49,202 bases of DNA from Donghicola sp041224595. GTDB taxonomy: Bacteria; Pseudomonadota; Alphaproteobacteria; Rhodobacterales; Rhodobacteraceae. Shown here one piece after another: positions 24,811 through 32,435 of the stretch. Position numbers and translations under genes: made by a program. The stretch spans positions 1-49,202 of the forward strand of contig NZ_JBGFGN010000153.1 in NCBI RefSeq assembly GCF_041224595.1, given 5' to 3'. Under the pieces are notes generated by a model that saw only the letters and a list, made by a program, of their open reading frames with translations, did not search any database and was not told where the DNA came from. Numbering within the stretch: the stretch's first letter is position 1; every line of letters begins with the position of its first letter.

Positions 24811-25365
24811 ATGGCCGTCACACCCCCCGTTTGCGATTTCGGTTGGAAAGCACCTGATTTCACTTTGCCAAGTACGGATGGTCGTCAGGTCAGCCTTGGC
24901 GATGTGGCGGGGACCAAGGGCACTCTGGTCATGTTTATCTGCAACCATTGCCCCTATGTGCTGGCGGTTCTGGATCGAATCATCCGCGATGCGTCCGAGC
25001 TGATGGAAATGGGGATCGGCGTGGTCGCTATCAGCGCCAATGACGCCGAGGCTTATCCCAAGGACTGCTTTGACAACATGCGCCTGATGGCCGAGGCGCG
25101 GGGCTTTCCATTCCCCTATCTGTATGACGAAACCCAAGCGGTGGCGCGGGCCTATGATGCGGCCTGCACGCCGGATTTCTATGGCTTTGATGCTGATGGC
25201 GGGCTGCAATATCGCGGGCGGCTTGATGCCTCGACCAAGGCTGCTGGGCCAGCGGACCTGCGCCGAGATCTGTTCGAAGCGATGAAGCAGGTGGCCGAAA
25301 CGGGGCAGGGGCCAGCGGACCAGACCCCTTCTATGGGGTGTTCGATCAAGTGGAAGACAGGATAA
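24811..25365 (+). CDS. Thioredoxin-fold (AhpC/TSA-like) protein
   Basis: The 184-residue protein has a thioredoxin/peroxiredoxin fold: APDFTLPSTDGRQVSLGDV near the N-terminus, the redox motif CNHCPY (C44 and C47), the strand IGVVAISAND, and FPYLYDETQAVARAYDAACTPDFYGFD with a third cysteine before the cis-Pro-like TPDFY. No signal peptide is visible, so it is cytoplasmic. This CNHCPYV type is often annotated as a thioredoxin family protein of unknown role. GGAGA precedes the ATG, and the stop overlaps the cbbZ start (TAATG). Its place inside the cbb operon hints at redox control or protection of Calvin enzymes, which is inference. Confidence 0.85.
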   Translation: MAVTPPVCDFGWKAPDFTLPSTDGRQVSLGDVAGTKGTLVMFICNHCPYVLAVLDRIIRDASELMEMGIGVVAISANDAEAYPKDCFDNMRLMAEARGFPFPYLYDETQAVARAYDAACTPDFYGFDADGGLQYRGRLDASTKAAGPADLRRDLFEAMKQVAETGQGPADQTPSMGCSIKWKTG

Positions 25366-26030
25366 TGGCGCGGATTGTTTTTGATCTGGACGGGACACTG
25401 ATCGACAGCGCGCCCGACATTCACGGAATTGCCAACGCGGTGCTGGCGGGCGAAGGGGCAGAGCCTATCACCTTGGCCCAAGCCCGCGAGTTCATCGGGA
25501 ACGGTGCCGGTGTCTTTGTCGCGAAAATGCGTGCGGCGCGGGGCATCGCGGATAGTGAGCAAGAGCGTTTGCTGGCTGACTTCACGGGCCGCTATCTGAC
25601 AGCCACCGATCTGACGCATCCTTATCCTGCGGTTGAAGAGGTGCTGGGGCAGTTGAAGGCAGCGGGTCACAGTTTGGGTGTGTGCACGAACAAGCCCTTT
25701 GCGGCCACACAGGCTGTTTTGCGCGCGACCGGACTGGATGGATACTTTGACGTCGTCATCGGCGGGGACAGCCTGCCGGTGCACAAGCCGGACCCGCGTC
25801 CCTTGGACAAAGCCTTTGCCGAACTGGGGCGCGGTCCAGAGATATACGTGGGCGATAGCGAAGTTGATGCCGAAACGGCGCAGCGCGCCTTGGTCCCGTT
25901 TGTTCTGTTCACCGAGGGCTACCGAAAAACAGCCAGCGCGTTGATCCCCCATGCAGCCCAATTCAGCCATTTCGACGATCTTGGCGCGATTATTGATGCG
26001 CTGTTGGCCGAGGCCGCGAAGTCATCCTAG
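25365..26030 (+). CDS. cbbZ: Phosphoglycolate phosphatase
   Basis: Dephosphorylates 2-phosphoglycolate, the product of RubisCO oxygenation. The 221-residue HAD-superfamily protein has motif I DLDGTLIDS (nucleophile D7, D9), motif II CTNKP, the motif III lysine in HKPDPRPLDKA and motif IV VGDSEVDAETA. The start at 25365 overlaps the preceding stop by one base (TAATG); an upstream in-frame ATG at 25338 lies within the thioredoxin-like gene and is not needed. It is the last gene of the cbb cluster. Its 3' end overlaps the convergent argO gene by nine bases, and no hairpin terminator is visible between them. Confidence 0.94.
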   Translation: MARIVFDLDGTLIDSAPDIHGIANAVLAGEGAEPITLAQAREFIGNGAGVFVAKMRAARGIADSEQERLLADFTGRYLTATDLTHPYPAVEEVLGQLKAAGHSLGVCTNKPFAATQAVLRATGLDGYFDVVIGGDSLPVHKPDPRPLDKAFAELGRGPEIYVGDSEVDAETAQRALVPFVLFTEGYRKTASALIPHAAQFSHFDDLGAIIDALLAEAAKSS

Positions 26031-26621
26031 CAGCAGGGACGCGGCAATCGCCCACATGGTGCAGCCGACAATAATTTCTAGCACGACCCACGCTTTGGGA
26101 TTTTCAAACAGGCCAGACAACAGGCGCGCGCCGAACCCTAGGGCCACGAAAAAGGACAGCGATCCAAGGATGGCGCCGACGGCAAAGCTCCAGTGATCGG
26201 GCGCGTATTGGCTGCCGATTGATCCGATCAACAGCACTGTGTCCAAGTAGACGTGGGGATTTGCCCAAGTCAGGGTCAGGCAGATCAGCAGGACCTTGAT
26301 CAGCGGGACAGAGGGTTTGTTCGCGGGCAGCAAGGCTTCGCCGCCTTGGAGTGCCGCGCGAAACCGGAGCGCGCCGTAGACCAGCAGAAACGCCGCGCCG
26401 AACCAGCGAATTGCAGGCCCCAGCCACGGGATCGAGGCGATCAGCGTGCCCATCCCCGCGATGCCCGCCGTGATCAGTACCGCATCCGACAGTGCGCAGA
26501 CGGCGACCACAGCGGCCACGTGTTCGCGTCGCAGCCCTTGGCGCAGGACGAAGGCGTTTTGCGAGCCGATGGCGGCAATCAGACTAAGGGACACAAGGTA
26601 TCCGTGGATCAGGGCGGTCAT
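26022..26621 (-). CDS. argO: LysE/ArgO-type amino acid exporter
   Basis: An inner-membrane exporter of basic amino acids (arginine or lysine). The 199-residue protein is hydrophobic throughout with about six membrane segments. It carries the family signature AAIGSQNAFVLRQGL near the N-terminus and LTWANPHVYLDTVLLIGSIG in the middle. The start at 26621 follows AAAGGAGAG; an upstream in-frame ATG at 26666 would add 15 polar residues and lies in the operator region. It is divergent from an ArgP-like regulator, the arrangement seen for lysE-lysG in Corynebacterium, which supports the substrate class. Confidence 0.92.
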   Translation of the reverse strand: MTALIHGYLVSLSLIAAIGSQNAFVLRQGLRREHVAAVVAVCALSDAVLITAGIAGMGTLIASIPWLGPAIRWFGAAFLLVYGALRFRAALQGGEALLPANKPSVPLIKVLLICLTLTWANPHVYLDTVLLIGSIGSQYAPDHWSFAVGAILGSLSFFVALGFGARLLSGLFENPKAWVVLEIIVGCTMWAIAASLLLG

Positions 26622-26664
26622 GGGCTCTCCTTTGGTTCGCCCGTTGCTTATGGGGCGCTGTCGC

Positions 26665-26708
26665 ATTAGTCTAATTCAAAGAATTTCATCTTGATTAGAG
26701 TTTCTAAT
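26665..26708. promoter_or_regulatory. Paired ATTAG/CTAAT dyads in the argO-argP intergenic region
   Basis: Two related palindromes lie between the divergent genes: ATTAGTCTAAT (26665-26675) and ATTAGAGTTTCTAAT (26694-26708), with centres 31 bases apart. The second overlaps the first two bases of the argP start codon. They are good candidates for the ArgP binding sites controlling argO and argP itself; the binding is inferred. Confidence 0.65.
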
Positions 26709-27597
26709 GATAGATCCACTGCACCTTCAGGCGCTTGCGGCGGTCCATCGGCGCGGTTCCTTTGGTGGAGCGGCGGCGGAACTGCATCTGACCCAATCGG
26801 CGGTATCCCAGCGGATCAAGGCGCTTGAGGACCAGATTGGAAGCGTGCTTCTGGTGCGCGGGACGCCTTGTTTTGCCACGCAGGCGGGGCAAACCATCAT
26901 CGGGCATTTCGATCGGCTGATGTTGATGGAGACGGCCGTGCGGCGGGATTTGGGGCAGGGGTCACAGGGGCCAAGCACCCTTCGGATCGCCGTCAACGCG
27001 GACAGTCTGGCGACTTGGTTCCTGCCTGCCTTGCAAGCGGTTGAAGGTGTCCTGTTCGACATCGTCATTGATGATGAGGATGTCTCGCAAGACTGGCTGA
27101 AGCGGGGCGAAGTTGCCGCTGTTGTGACGGCCCACGCCAAACCTTTGCAGGGCTGCGAGAGTGTGTCACTTGGCCATCTGCGGTATGTCGCGACGGCCAG
27201 CCCTGACTACATGCGCCGCTGGATGCCAGACGGGCTGACCGCACAAGCCTTGGCCGAAGCGCCCGCGCTGATGTTCTCGGACAAGGATAAGCTGCAGGAA
27301 AAGTGGGTGGCGCAAAACTTTGGCAATGCGGTGCGCCCGCGCGGGCTGCCCTGTCACCGCATCGGCTCCAGCCAAGCCTTTGTCGAGGCGTGTATTTTGG
27401 GCTTGGGGTGGGCGCTGAACCCAGAATATCTGGTCGCCGATCATTTGACGGCGGGCCGGCTGCTGCATCTGTATGTCGATGCACCCCACGATGCCCCGCT
27501 CTTTTGGCAGTTCAACCGGCTGACCGCAGAGGCTTTGGCCCCGATGACAGCCGCTGTGCGTGCGGCTGCAGCTCAGGTGCTTTTGCCGCCCGACTGA
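26707..27597 (+). CDS. argP: ArgP/LysG-type LysR regulator
   Basis: ArgP and LysG activate the gene for the basic amino acid exporter when arginine or lysine accumulates. The 296-residue protein has an N-terminal LysR winged helix (LQALAAVHRRGSFGGAAAEL … LTQSAVSQRIKALEDQIGSVLLVRG, residues 7-51) and the effector domain with ADSLATWFLPAL and the C-terminal GLGWALNPEYLV that recur in ArgP. The ATG at 26707 lies inside an inverted repeat that may be its own operator. No Shine-Dalgarno precedes it (the leader reads TTAGAGTTTCTA), so translation may be leaderless or weak. Confidence 0.9.
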   Translation: MIDPLHLQALAAVHRRGSFGGAAAELHLTQSAVSQRIKALEDQIGSVLLVRGTPCFATQAGQTIIGHFDRLMLMETAVRRDLGQGSQGPSTLRIAVNADSLATWFLPALQAVEGVLFDIVIDDEDVSQDWLKRGEVAAVVTAHAKPLQGCESVSLGHLRYVATASPDYMRRWMPDGLTAQALAEAPALMFSDKDKLQEKWVAQNFGNAVRPRGLPCHRIGSSQAFVEACILGLGWALNPEYLVADHLTAGRLLHLYVDAPHDAPLFWQFNRLTAEALAPMTAAVRAAAAQVLLPPD

Positions 27598-27660
27598 ACG
27601 GGACGTCACAGTTGCGAAACCCCGAACCGAGCTGCGTAATCGGGCAGAGGGGAGAGCGAC

Positions 27661-28080
27661 ATGGATTTCACAAAAACCGAGGCACGCATCAGGGCCAGCT
27701 TTGCGCAGCAGTCAATGATGCAGACCATTGGCGCGGATTTGGCCGAGATCACAGAGGGCAGCGTAACAATCACGGCCCCTGTGTCCGAAGGGGTCCAGCA
27801 GCAACAGGGTTTTGCCCACGGCGGGATGCTGTTCAGCATTGCGGACAGCGCGGCGGGTTATGCCGCTTTGACCGTGTTGCCAGAGGATGCAGAGGTCATG
27901 TCGGCCGAGGTGAAGATCAACTTCTTGGCCCCCGGATCGGGCCAGCTCGAGGCCATTGGACGTGTGATCAAACCTGGCCGCAGGCTGGTGGTCGTGGCGG
28001 CGGATGTCTGGTCCGTGGACAATGGCAAACGCAGGCACGTGGCGATCTTGCAGGGCACGATGATCCCTGTCGGGGCGTAA
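27661..28080 (+). CDS. PaaI-type hotdog-fold thioesterase
   Basis: A 139-residue protein of the PaaI/YbgC hotdog thioesterase group that hydrolyses acyl- or aryl-CoA thioesters. The motif QGFAHGGMLFSIADSAAGYAA (about residues 49-69) has the conserved HGG and the acidic residue in the following helix; VKINFLAPG and RVIKPGRRLVVV are also typical. GGGGAGAG precedes the ATG. No phenylacetate degradation genes are near, so the substrate is unknown. It stands alone between argP and the preQ1 riboswitch. Confidence 0.87.
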   Translation: MDFTKTEARIRASFAQQSMMQTIGADLAEITEGSVTITAPVSEGVQQQQGFAHGGMLFSIADSAAGYAALTVLPEDAEVMSAEVKINFLAPGSGQLEAIGRVIKPGRRLVVVAADVWSVDNGKRRHVAILQGTMIPVGA

Positions 28081-28120
28081 GGCTTGCCAAAATGGGCGAT
28101 CAGTCGTAGACGCACGCCCA

Positions 28121-28155
28121 ACCGGTCGCAGCCTACCCGGTACATCAAAACAAGG
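28121..28155 (+). promoter_or_regulatory. preQ1-I riboswitch (type II core) before queC
   Basis: The P1 helix is ACCGG (28121-28125) with CCGGT (28137-28141). The 11-base loop begins TCGCAG, and the tail ends CAAAACAAGG (28146-28155). The Thermoanaerobacter preQ1 riboswitch has GGGUCGCAG, a CCC-containing P1 strand and the same CAAAACAAGG tail. The AAGGGA Shine-Dalgarno of queC (28152-28157) is part of the tail, so binding of preQ1 should hide it and lower translation of the queuosine genes. Match by recall of the published aptamer; no covariance search was run. Confidence 0.92.
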
Positions 28156-28162
28156 GACACTG

Positions 28163-28864
28163 ATGAAAACGATTGTAATCTGCTCGGGCGGACTGGATTC
28201 CGTATCTCTCGCCCACATGGTCGCCGATCAGCACGAGCTGACGCGACTGGTGTCGTTCGACTATGGTCAACGCCACCGCAAAGAACTGGACTATGCTGCC
28301 ATAGCCGCGACACGGCTTGGGGTGCCCCATGACATCATCGATATGAGGACCATTGGCGCGGCGCTGACAGGATCGGCCCTGACCGATGATATCGACGTGC
28401 CCGATGGTCACTATGCCGAAGAAACCATGAAGATCACCGTGGTCCCGAACCGCAACGCGATCATGCTGACCATCGCCTTTGGCGTGGCGGCGGCGAATGG
28501 GGATCAGGCCGTGGCCACAGCGGTGCACGGCGGGGACCACTTTATCTACCCCGATTGCCGCCCCGCTTTTACCGAGGCGTTCAATACCATGCAAAAGGCC
28601 GCGCTGGACGGGTATGCGGACGTGTCGCTGTACACGCCGTTTGTGCACCGGACCAAGGCCGATATCGTGACCGAAGGCGCCAAGCACAACACCCCATTTG
28701 CCGAGACATGGTCATGCTACAAGGGCGGCGAACTTCACTGCGGGCGCTGCGGCACCTGCGTTGAACGTCGCGAGGCTTTCCATTTGGCGGGCATTGCGGA
28801 CCCCACGGTCTATGACGATCCCGATTTCTGGCAGGCCGCTATTTCAGCACACGAGGGCGAGTGA
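28163..28864 (+). CDS. queC: 7-cyano-7-deazaguanine synthase QueC
   Basis: An ATP-dependent enzyme that converts 7-carboxy-7-deazaguanine to preQ0 in queuosine synthesis. The 233-residue protein has the PP-loop SGGLDS (8-13), VPNRNAIM (94-101) and the zinc-binding cysteines C185, C193, C196 and C199 (CYKGGELHCGRCGTC). The ATG at 28163 lies six bases after AAGGGA, which belongs to the preQ1 riboswitch. It overlaps queD by one base (TGATG). It is the first of four coupled queuosine genes. Confidence 0.97.
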   Translation: MKTIVICSGGLDSVSLAHMVADQHELTRLVSFDYGQRHRKELDYAAIAATRLGVPHDIIDMRTIGAALTGSALTDDIDVPDGHYAEETMKITVVPNRNAIMLTIAFGVAAANGDQAVATAVHGGDHFIYPDCRPAFTEAFNTMQKAALDGYADVSLYTPFVHRTKADIVTEGAKHNTPFAETWSCYKGGELHCGRCGTCVERREAFHLAGIADPTVYDDPDFWQAAISAHEGE

Positions 28865-29217
28865 TGTTCCGTATCAGCAAAGAATTCCACTTCTCGGCTT
28901 CGCACCAGTTGACGCATCTGCCTGATGATCATCAGTGCGCGCGTCTGCACGGTCACAACTACATCGTGGTTGTCGAACTGTCGGCGGCAGAGCTGAACAG
29001 CGATGGCTTCGTCCGCGATTACCACGAGCTCAAGCCGCTCAAGACGTACATCGATGATGTGTTCGACCACCGTCACTTGAATGACGTGATGGACGTGCCT
29101 TCGACCGCCGAGAATATGTCCAAGCACTTCTACGACTGGTGCAAGGCCTGCTGGCCCGAAGTGACTGCAGTCAAAGTCAGCGAGACGCCGAAGACTTGGG
29201 CTGAATATCGGCCATGA
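28864..29217 (+). CDS. queD: 6-carboxytetrahydropterin synthase QueD
   Basis: Converts 7,8-dihydroneopterin triphosphate to 6-carboxy-tetrahydropterin, the second step of preQ0 synthesis. The 117-residue protein has the zinc histidines H14 (SASH), H29 and H31 (LHGHNY), the catalytic C25 (QCARLHGH), FDHRHLND and the catalytic-site PSTAENM. The ATG at 28864 overlaps the queC stop; a GTG at 28861 would add one residue. It overlaps queE by four bases (ATGA). Confidence 0.96.
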   Translation: MFRISKEFHFSASHQLTHLPDDHQCARLHGHNYIVVVELSAAELNSDGFVRDYHELKPLKTYIDDVFDHRHLNDVMDVPSTAENMSKHFYDWCKACWPEVTAVKVSETPKTWAEYRP

Positions 29218-29921
29218 CCCTGCGCATTGTCGAAATTTTCGGCCCAACGATCCAAGGCGAAGGCGCCTTGATCGGGGAGCCGACGGTATTCGTTCGCGCG
29301 GGCGGGTGTGACTACCGGTGTAGCTGGTGTGACAGTCTGCACGCGGTGGACAGCGCCTATCGCGACACGTGGAAACCGATGTCTGCCGAACAGGTGTTCG
29401 CGCAGGTCGAAGAGCTGTCCGGCGGCCAGCCTCTGACCATCAGCATCAGTGGAGGCAATCCGGCGATTCAGGACTTTGCCCCCGTCATCGCGATGGGCAA
29501 GGCCGAAGGCTATCGCTTTGCCTGTGAAACCCAAGGGTCGATCAGCCGCCCTTGGTTCGCGGATCTGGACACGCTGGTTCTGTCACCCAAACCCCCCAGC
29601 AGCGGCGAGACTGTAGACTGGGACGCCTTTGACGCTTGTGTAGAGGCAGGGCAGGGCGCGGGCCAGACCGTGATGAAGATCGTCATCTTTGACGATGCAG
29701 ACTACGCTTGGGCCAAGGACGCGCACGCAAGACATCCCGATCTGCCGCTCTATCTGCAACCGGGTAATCCCGAAGTGGACCCGGATCTGCCCGTGGACCC
29801 GCAGGCGCTGGCCGACCGTTTGCTTTGGCTGACCGAGACAACCACGGCGGACCGCTGGTTTGCCCCCCGCATTCTGCCGCAACTGCATGTCCTGATCTGG
29901 GGCAACAAACGCGGCGTCTGA
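29214..29921 (+). CDS. queE: 7-carboxy-7-deazaguanine synthase QueE (radical SAM)
   Basis: A radical SAM enzyme that contracts the ring of carboxytetrahydropterin to 7-carboxy-7-deazaguanine. The 235-residue protein has the N-terminal EIFGPTIQGEG and the cluster-binding cysteines C32, C36 and C39 in the order CxxxCxxC (CDYRCSWC). ISISGGNPAI is the SAM-contacting loop, and LSPKPPS lies mid-protein. It is translationally coupled to queD (ATGA). The C-terminus ends LHVLIWGNKRGV, as in complete homologues. Confidence 0.96.
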   Translation: MTLRIVEIFGPTIQGEGALIGEPTVFVRAGGCDYRCSWCDSLHAVDSAYRDTWKPMSAEQVFAQVEELSGGQPLTISISGGNPAIQDFAPVIAMGKAEGYRFACETQGSISRPWFADLDTLVLSPKPPSSGETVDWDAFDACVEAGQGAGQTVMKIVIFDDADYAWAKDAHARHPDLPLYLQPGNPEVDPDLPVDPQALADRLLWLTETTTADRWFAPRILPQLHVLIWGNKRGV

Positions 29922-29936
29922 ACAGGACCGAATGAC

Positions 29937-30401
29937 ATGACCGACAGCATCTACAGCAACCTCAAGCAGCTTGGCGGCGCGACCGTCATGCCCCAGTCCC
30001 CCGAAGAGGCAGAGCTGGAGCGTGTGCAGAACCCCCAAGCCGACGTTCTGTACAACGTGCGTTTCACCGCGCCCGAATTCACCTCGCTGTGCCCGATGAC
30101 GGGCCAGCCCGATTTCGCGCACCTGATGATCGACTATGTGCCCGGTGAGTGGCTCGTCGAAAGCAAATCGCTGAAGCTGTTCCTTGGCTCGTTCCGCAAT
30201 CACGGTGCGTTCCACGAGGATTGCACAATCAGCATTGCGCGCCGTTTGGCCGATTTCCTAGACCCGAAATGGCTGCGGATTGGCGGCTATTGGTACCCGC
30301 GCGGGGGCATTCCGATTGACGTCCACTACCAGACCGGACCCATCCCCGAGGGCGTCTGGATCCCCGACCAAGGCGTTCCCCCGTACCGCGGTCGCGGCTA
30401 A
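29937..30401 (+). CDS. queF: NADPH-dependent 7-cyano-7-deazaguanine reductase QueF (type I)
   Basis: Reduces the nitrile preQ0 to the amine preQ1, the ligand of the riboswitch upstream of queC, so the operon makes its own repressing metabolite. The 154-residue single-domain protein is the short type I form. The thioimide-forming Cys is C52 (SLCPMTGQPDFA), with D59 as the likely proton donor. ESKSLKLFLGSFRNHGAFHED (75-95) is the QueF signature with the NADPH contact. The ribosome site is weak (AGGACC). A terminator follows directly. Confidence 0.96.
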   Translation: MTDSIYSNLKQLGGATVMPQSPEEAELERVQNPQADVLYNVRFTAPEFTSLCPMTGQPDFAHLMIDYVPGEWLVESKSLKLFLGSFRNHGAFHEDCTISIARRLADFLDPKWLRIGGYWYPRGGIPIDVHYQTGPIPEGVWIPDQGVPPYRGRG

Positions 30402-30413
30402 GGGAATTGACCC

Positions 30414-30447
30414 AACCCCTGCCTGCAAAGGCGGGGGTTTTTCTTTT
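30414..30447 (+). terminator. Rho-independent terminator of the que operon
   Basis: A ten-base-pair stem (AACCCCTGCC 30414-30423, GGCGGGGGTT 30430-30439, one G-T pair), six-base loop, then a T-rich run ending near 30447. Confidence 0.88.
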
Positions 30448-30614
30448 GCTACGCAGAATATGCATAAATTTTCTGTGGGGTTATCGAACTGTTATCAATC
30501 AGGAAATCGTGATCAGCGGGAACCTGCTGTCCGAAAGGCGGGAACCGATGCCTTTGATACTCGTTAGTGGAGCTAGAACTAGAAAGTAACCGTGCAAACG
30601 GAGGGTCCAACCCA
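30448..30614. promoter_or_regulatory. Leader of the BCCT transporter gene
   Basis: A 167-base non-coding region, AT-rich at its start. It contains the palindrome CTAGAACTAG near 30571 and a GGAGG ribosome site at 30600-30604 that decides the transporter start at 30615. A promoter must lie here; I do not see a convincing operator. Confidence 0.35.
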
Positions 30615-32261
30615 ATGAGTAGCAAGATGCAGCAACACCAGCTGCTTTTCTTTCCCAAAGTCCACAAACGCGTGTTCCCGATCTCGGCCTTGCTGATCGT
30701 TGGGTTCATTATTTTTGGCGCATTTTTCAACGAGCAGGCGAATGCTCTGTTCGGCGGTATCCAGACATGGTTCGCAGACACCCTCGGGTGGGCGATGATC
30801 ATCGAGGTGAACATCTTTGTCATCGCGACGATCTATTTGGCGTTCGGCAAGTTCGGGGATATTCGCCTCGGGCGGATGACCGAAAAACCGGCGTATGATT
30901 TGTTTAGCTGGACGGCTATGCTGTTTTCGGCGGGCATCGGGATTGGTCTGATCTATTGGGGGGTGGCCGAGCCGCTCTATCACTATTTCGCGCCGCCCAT
31001 GGGCGATCCCGAAACCGAGGCCGCAGCCAAGCAGGCCATGGTCATTTCGTTCCTGCACTGGGGTTTCCACGGTTGGGCGATCTACGCGATTGTTGCGCTG
31101 GCGCTGGCCTATTTCCACTTCCGCAAGGGCTTGCCGCTGACCATCCGGTCCGCGCTGTACCCGCTGCTGGGTGACAAGATTTACGGCCCATGGGGTGATG
31201 CGATCGATATTCTGGCGGTCTTTGGTACCATGTTTGGTATCGTGACGTCGCTGGGACTTGGTGCGATGCAGATCAACTCTGGTCTGGGTGAAGTCTTTGG
31301 CATCGGTCAGTCGACCACTGTCCAGATCATCATCATTGCGCTGATCACTCTGGCCGCGACGATTTCGGTTGTGGCGGGTCTGGACGGGGGCATCAAGCGT
31401 CTGTCGAACCTGAACGTCAGCTTCAGCCTGCTGTTCCTGCTCTTCCTGCTGATCGTTGGCCCCACCGTCTTCATCTTTGATCTGTTTGTTCAAAGCTATG
31501 GCGACTATCTGGCGAACTTCATCTCTTGGGCGACTTGGACCGAGGCATATACCGAGGAAGGCACCTGGCAGAACGGCTGGACCATCTTCTACTGGGCATG
31601 GTGGATCAGCTGGAGCCCCTTTGTCGGTGTGTTTGTTGCCCGTATCTCGCGTGGCCGCACCATCCGTGAATTCCTGCTGGGTGTGATGCTGCTGCCGACC
31701 TCGATCATGTTCTTCTGGTTTGCGGCCTTTGGCGGCACAGCGCTGAACATCTCGCTGGGTGGTGACCCCGCGTTGGTCGAAGCGACCCGCAACAGCTATG
31801 GCGATGCGATGTTCGCCCTGCTGCAGTATTTGCCGGGGACCGAGATCCTGTCGGGTCTGACCATCATTCTGATCGTCCTGTGGTTCGTTACGTCGTCGGA
31901 TTCGGGTTCCTTTGTGATCGATATGCTGACTGCCGGTGGCGATCCGAACCCACCCAAGGTTCAGCGCATCTTCTGGGCCGTAACCGAAGGTGCCGTCGCA
32001 TCGGTTCTGCTGGTCGCAGGCGGTCTGAACGCGCTACAAGCGGCGGCGGTCGTGGCGGGCTTCCCTTTTGCGGTGGTGTGTATGCTGATCCTGATCGGTC
32101 TGGTCAAAGCCCTGCGTTGGGACACGCTCATTATCTATCGCCACAATCAGCAGTACCGGAACGATGAGGAGGCTGACCACGCCATGCCCCCCGAACTCCC
32201 CGGTGAGCTTTATGGCGCAGAGCCGAGCGTGGGGAATGCTGCCTCGCAGCCTGCCGAATAA
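30615..32261 (+). CDS. BCCT-family transporter (glycine betaine/choline/carnitine type)
   Basis: A secondary transporter for quaternary-ammonium compounds, usually for osmoprotection. The 548-residue protein has about twelve membrane segments. Family signatures are the glycine stretch AGIGIGLIYWGVAEP in TM3 and the TM8 block WTIFYWAWWISWSPFVGVFVARISRGRTIREF, whose tryptophans form the substrate cage. The MGIGIG-type Na+-site stretch of BetP is AGIGIG here. The start at 30615 follows GGAGG; an ATG at 30567 would add 16 polar residues. The long C-terminal sensory tail of BetT is missing, so osmotic activation through that tail is unlikely. A terminator hairpin follows. Confidence 0.93.
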   Translation: MSSKMQQHQLLFFPKVHKRVFPISALLIVGFIIFGAFFNEQANALFGGIQTWFADTLGWAMIIEVNIFVIATIYLAFGKFGDIRLGRMTEKPAYDLFSWTAMLFSAGIGIGLIYWGVAEPLYHYFAPPMGDPETEAAAKQAMVISFLHWGFHGWAIYAIVALALAYFHFRKGLPLTIRSALYPLLGDKIYGPWGDAIDILAVFGTMFGIVTSLGLGAMQINSGLGEVFGIGQSTTVQIIIIALITLAATISVVAGLDGGIKRLSNLNVSFSLLFLLFLLIVGPTVFIFDLFVQSYGDYLANFISWATWTEAYTEEGTWQNGWTIFYWAWWISWSPFVGVFVARISRGRTIREFLLGVMLLPTSIMFFWFAAFGGTALNISLGGDPALVEATRNSYGDAMFALLQYLPGTEILSGLTIILIVLWFVTSSDSGSFVIDMLTAGGDPNPPKVQRIFWAVTEGAVASVLLVAGGLNALQAAAVVAGFPFAVVCMLILIGLVKALRWDTLIIYRHNQQYRNDEEADHAMPPELPGELYGAEPSVGNAASQPAE

Positions 32262-32287
32262 GGGCTCGCTCTCTTCAAACATCTCTT

Positions 32288-32316
32288 GGCCCCGATCGTT
32301 TCCGGTCGGGGCCTTT
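32288..32316 (+). terminator. Rho-independent terminator after the BCCT gene
   Basis: A stem GGCCCCGA (32288-32295) / TCGGGGCC (32306-32313), extended by two further pairs, with a short loop and followed by TTT. The T-run is short, so efficiency may be moderate. Confidence 0.75.
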
Positions 32317-32435
32317 GCGTTTCCGGATTGTCGTCATTCTAGCAAAAAGTCTGCCTGAATTGACCCCATGGATAGCTGAGATGCCTTGGCTCAAAATGAG
32401 AGTATGCCCGCGTCGAAATCGAACAGGGCAGGCAT

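Noticed and set aside
30448..30614. Riboswitch or small RNA before the BCCT gene
   Set aside because: Several weak inverted repeats exist, but none matches a known RNA class or forms a convincing terminator-linked fold.
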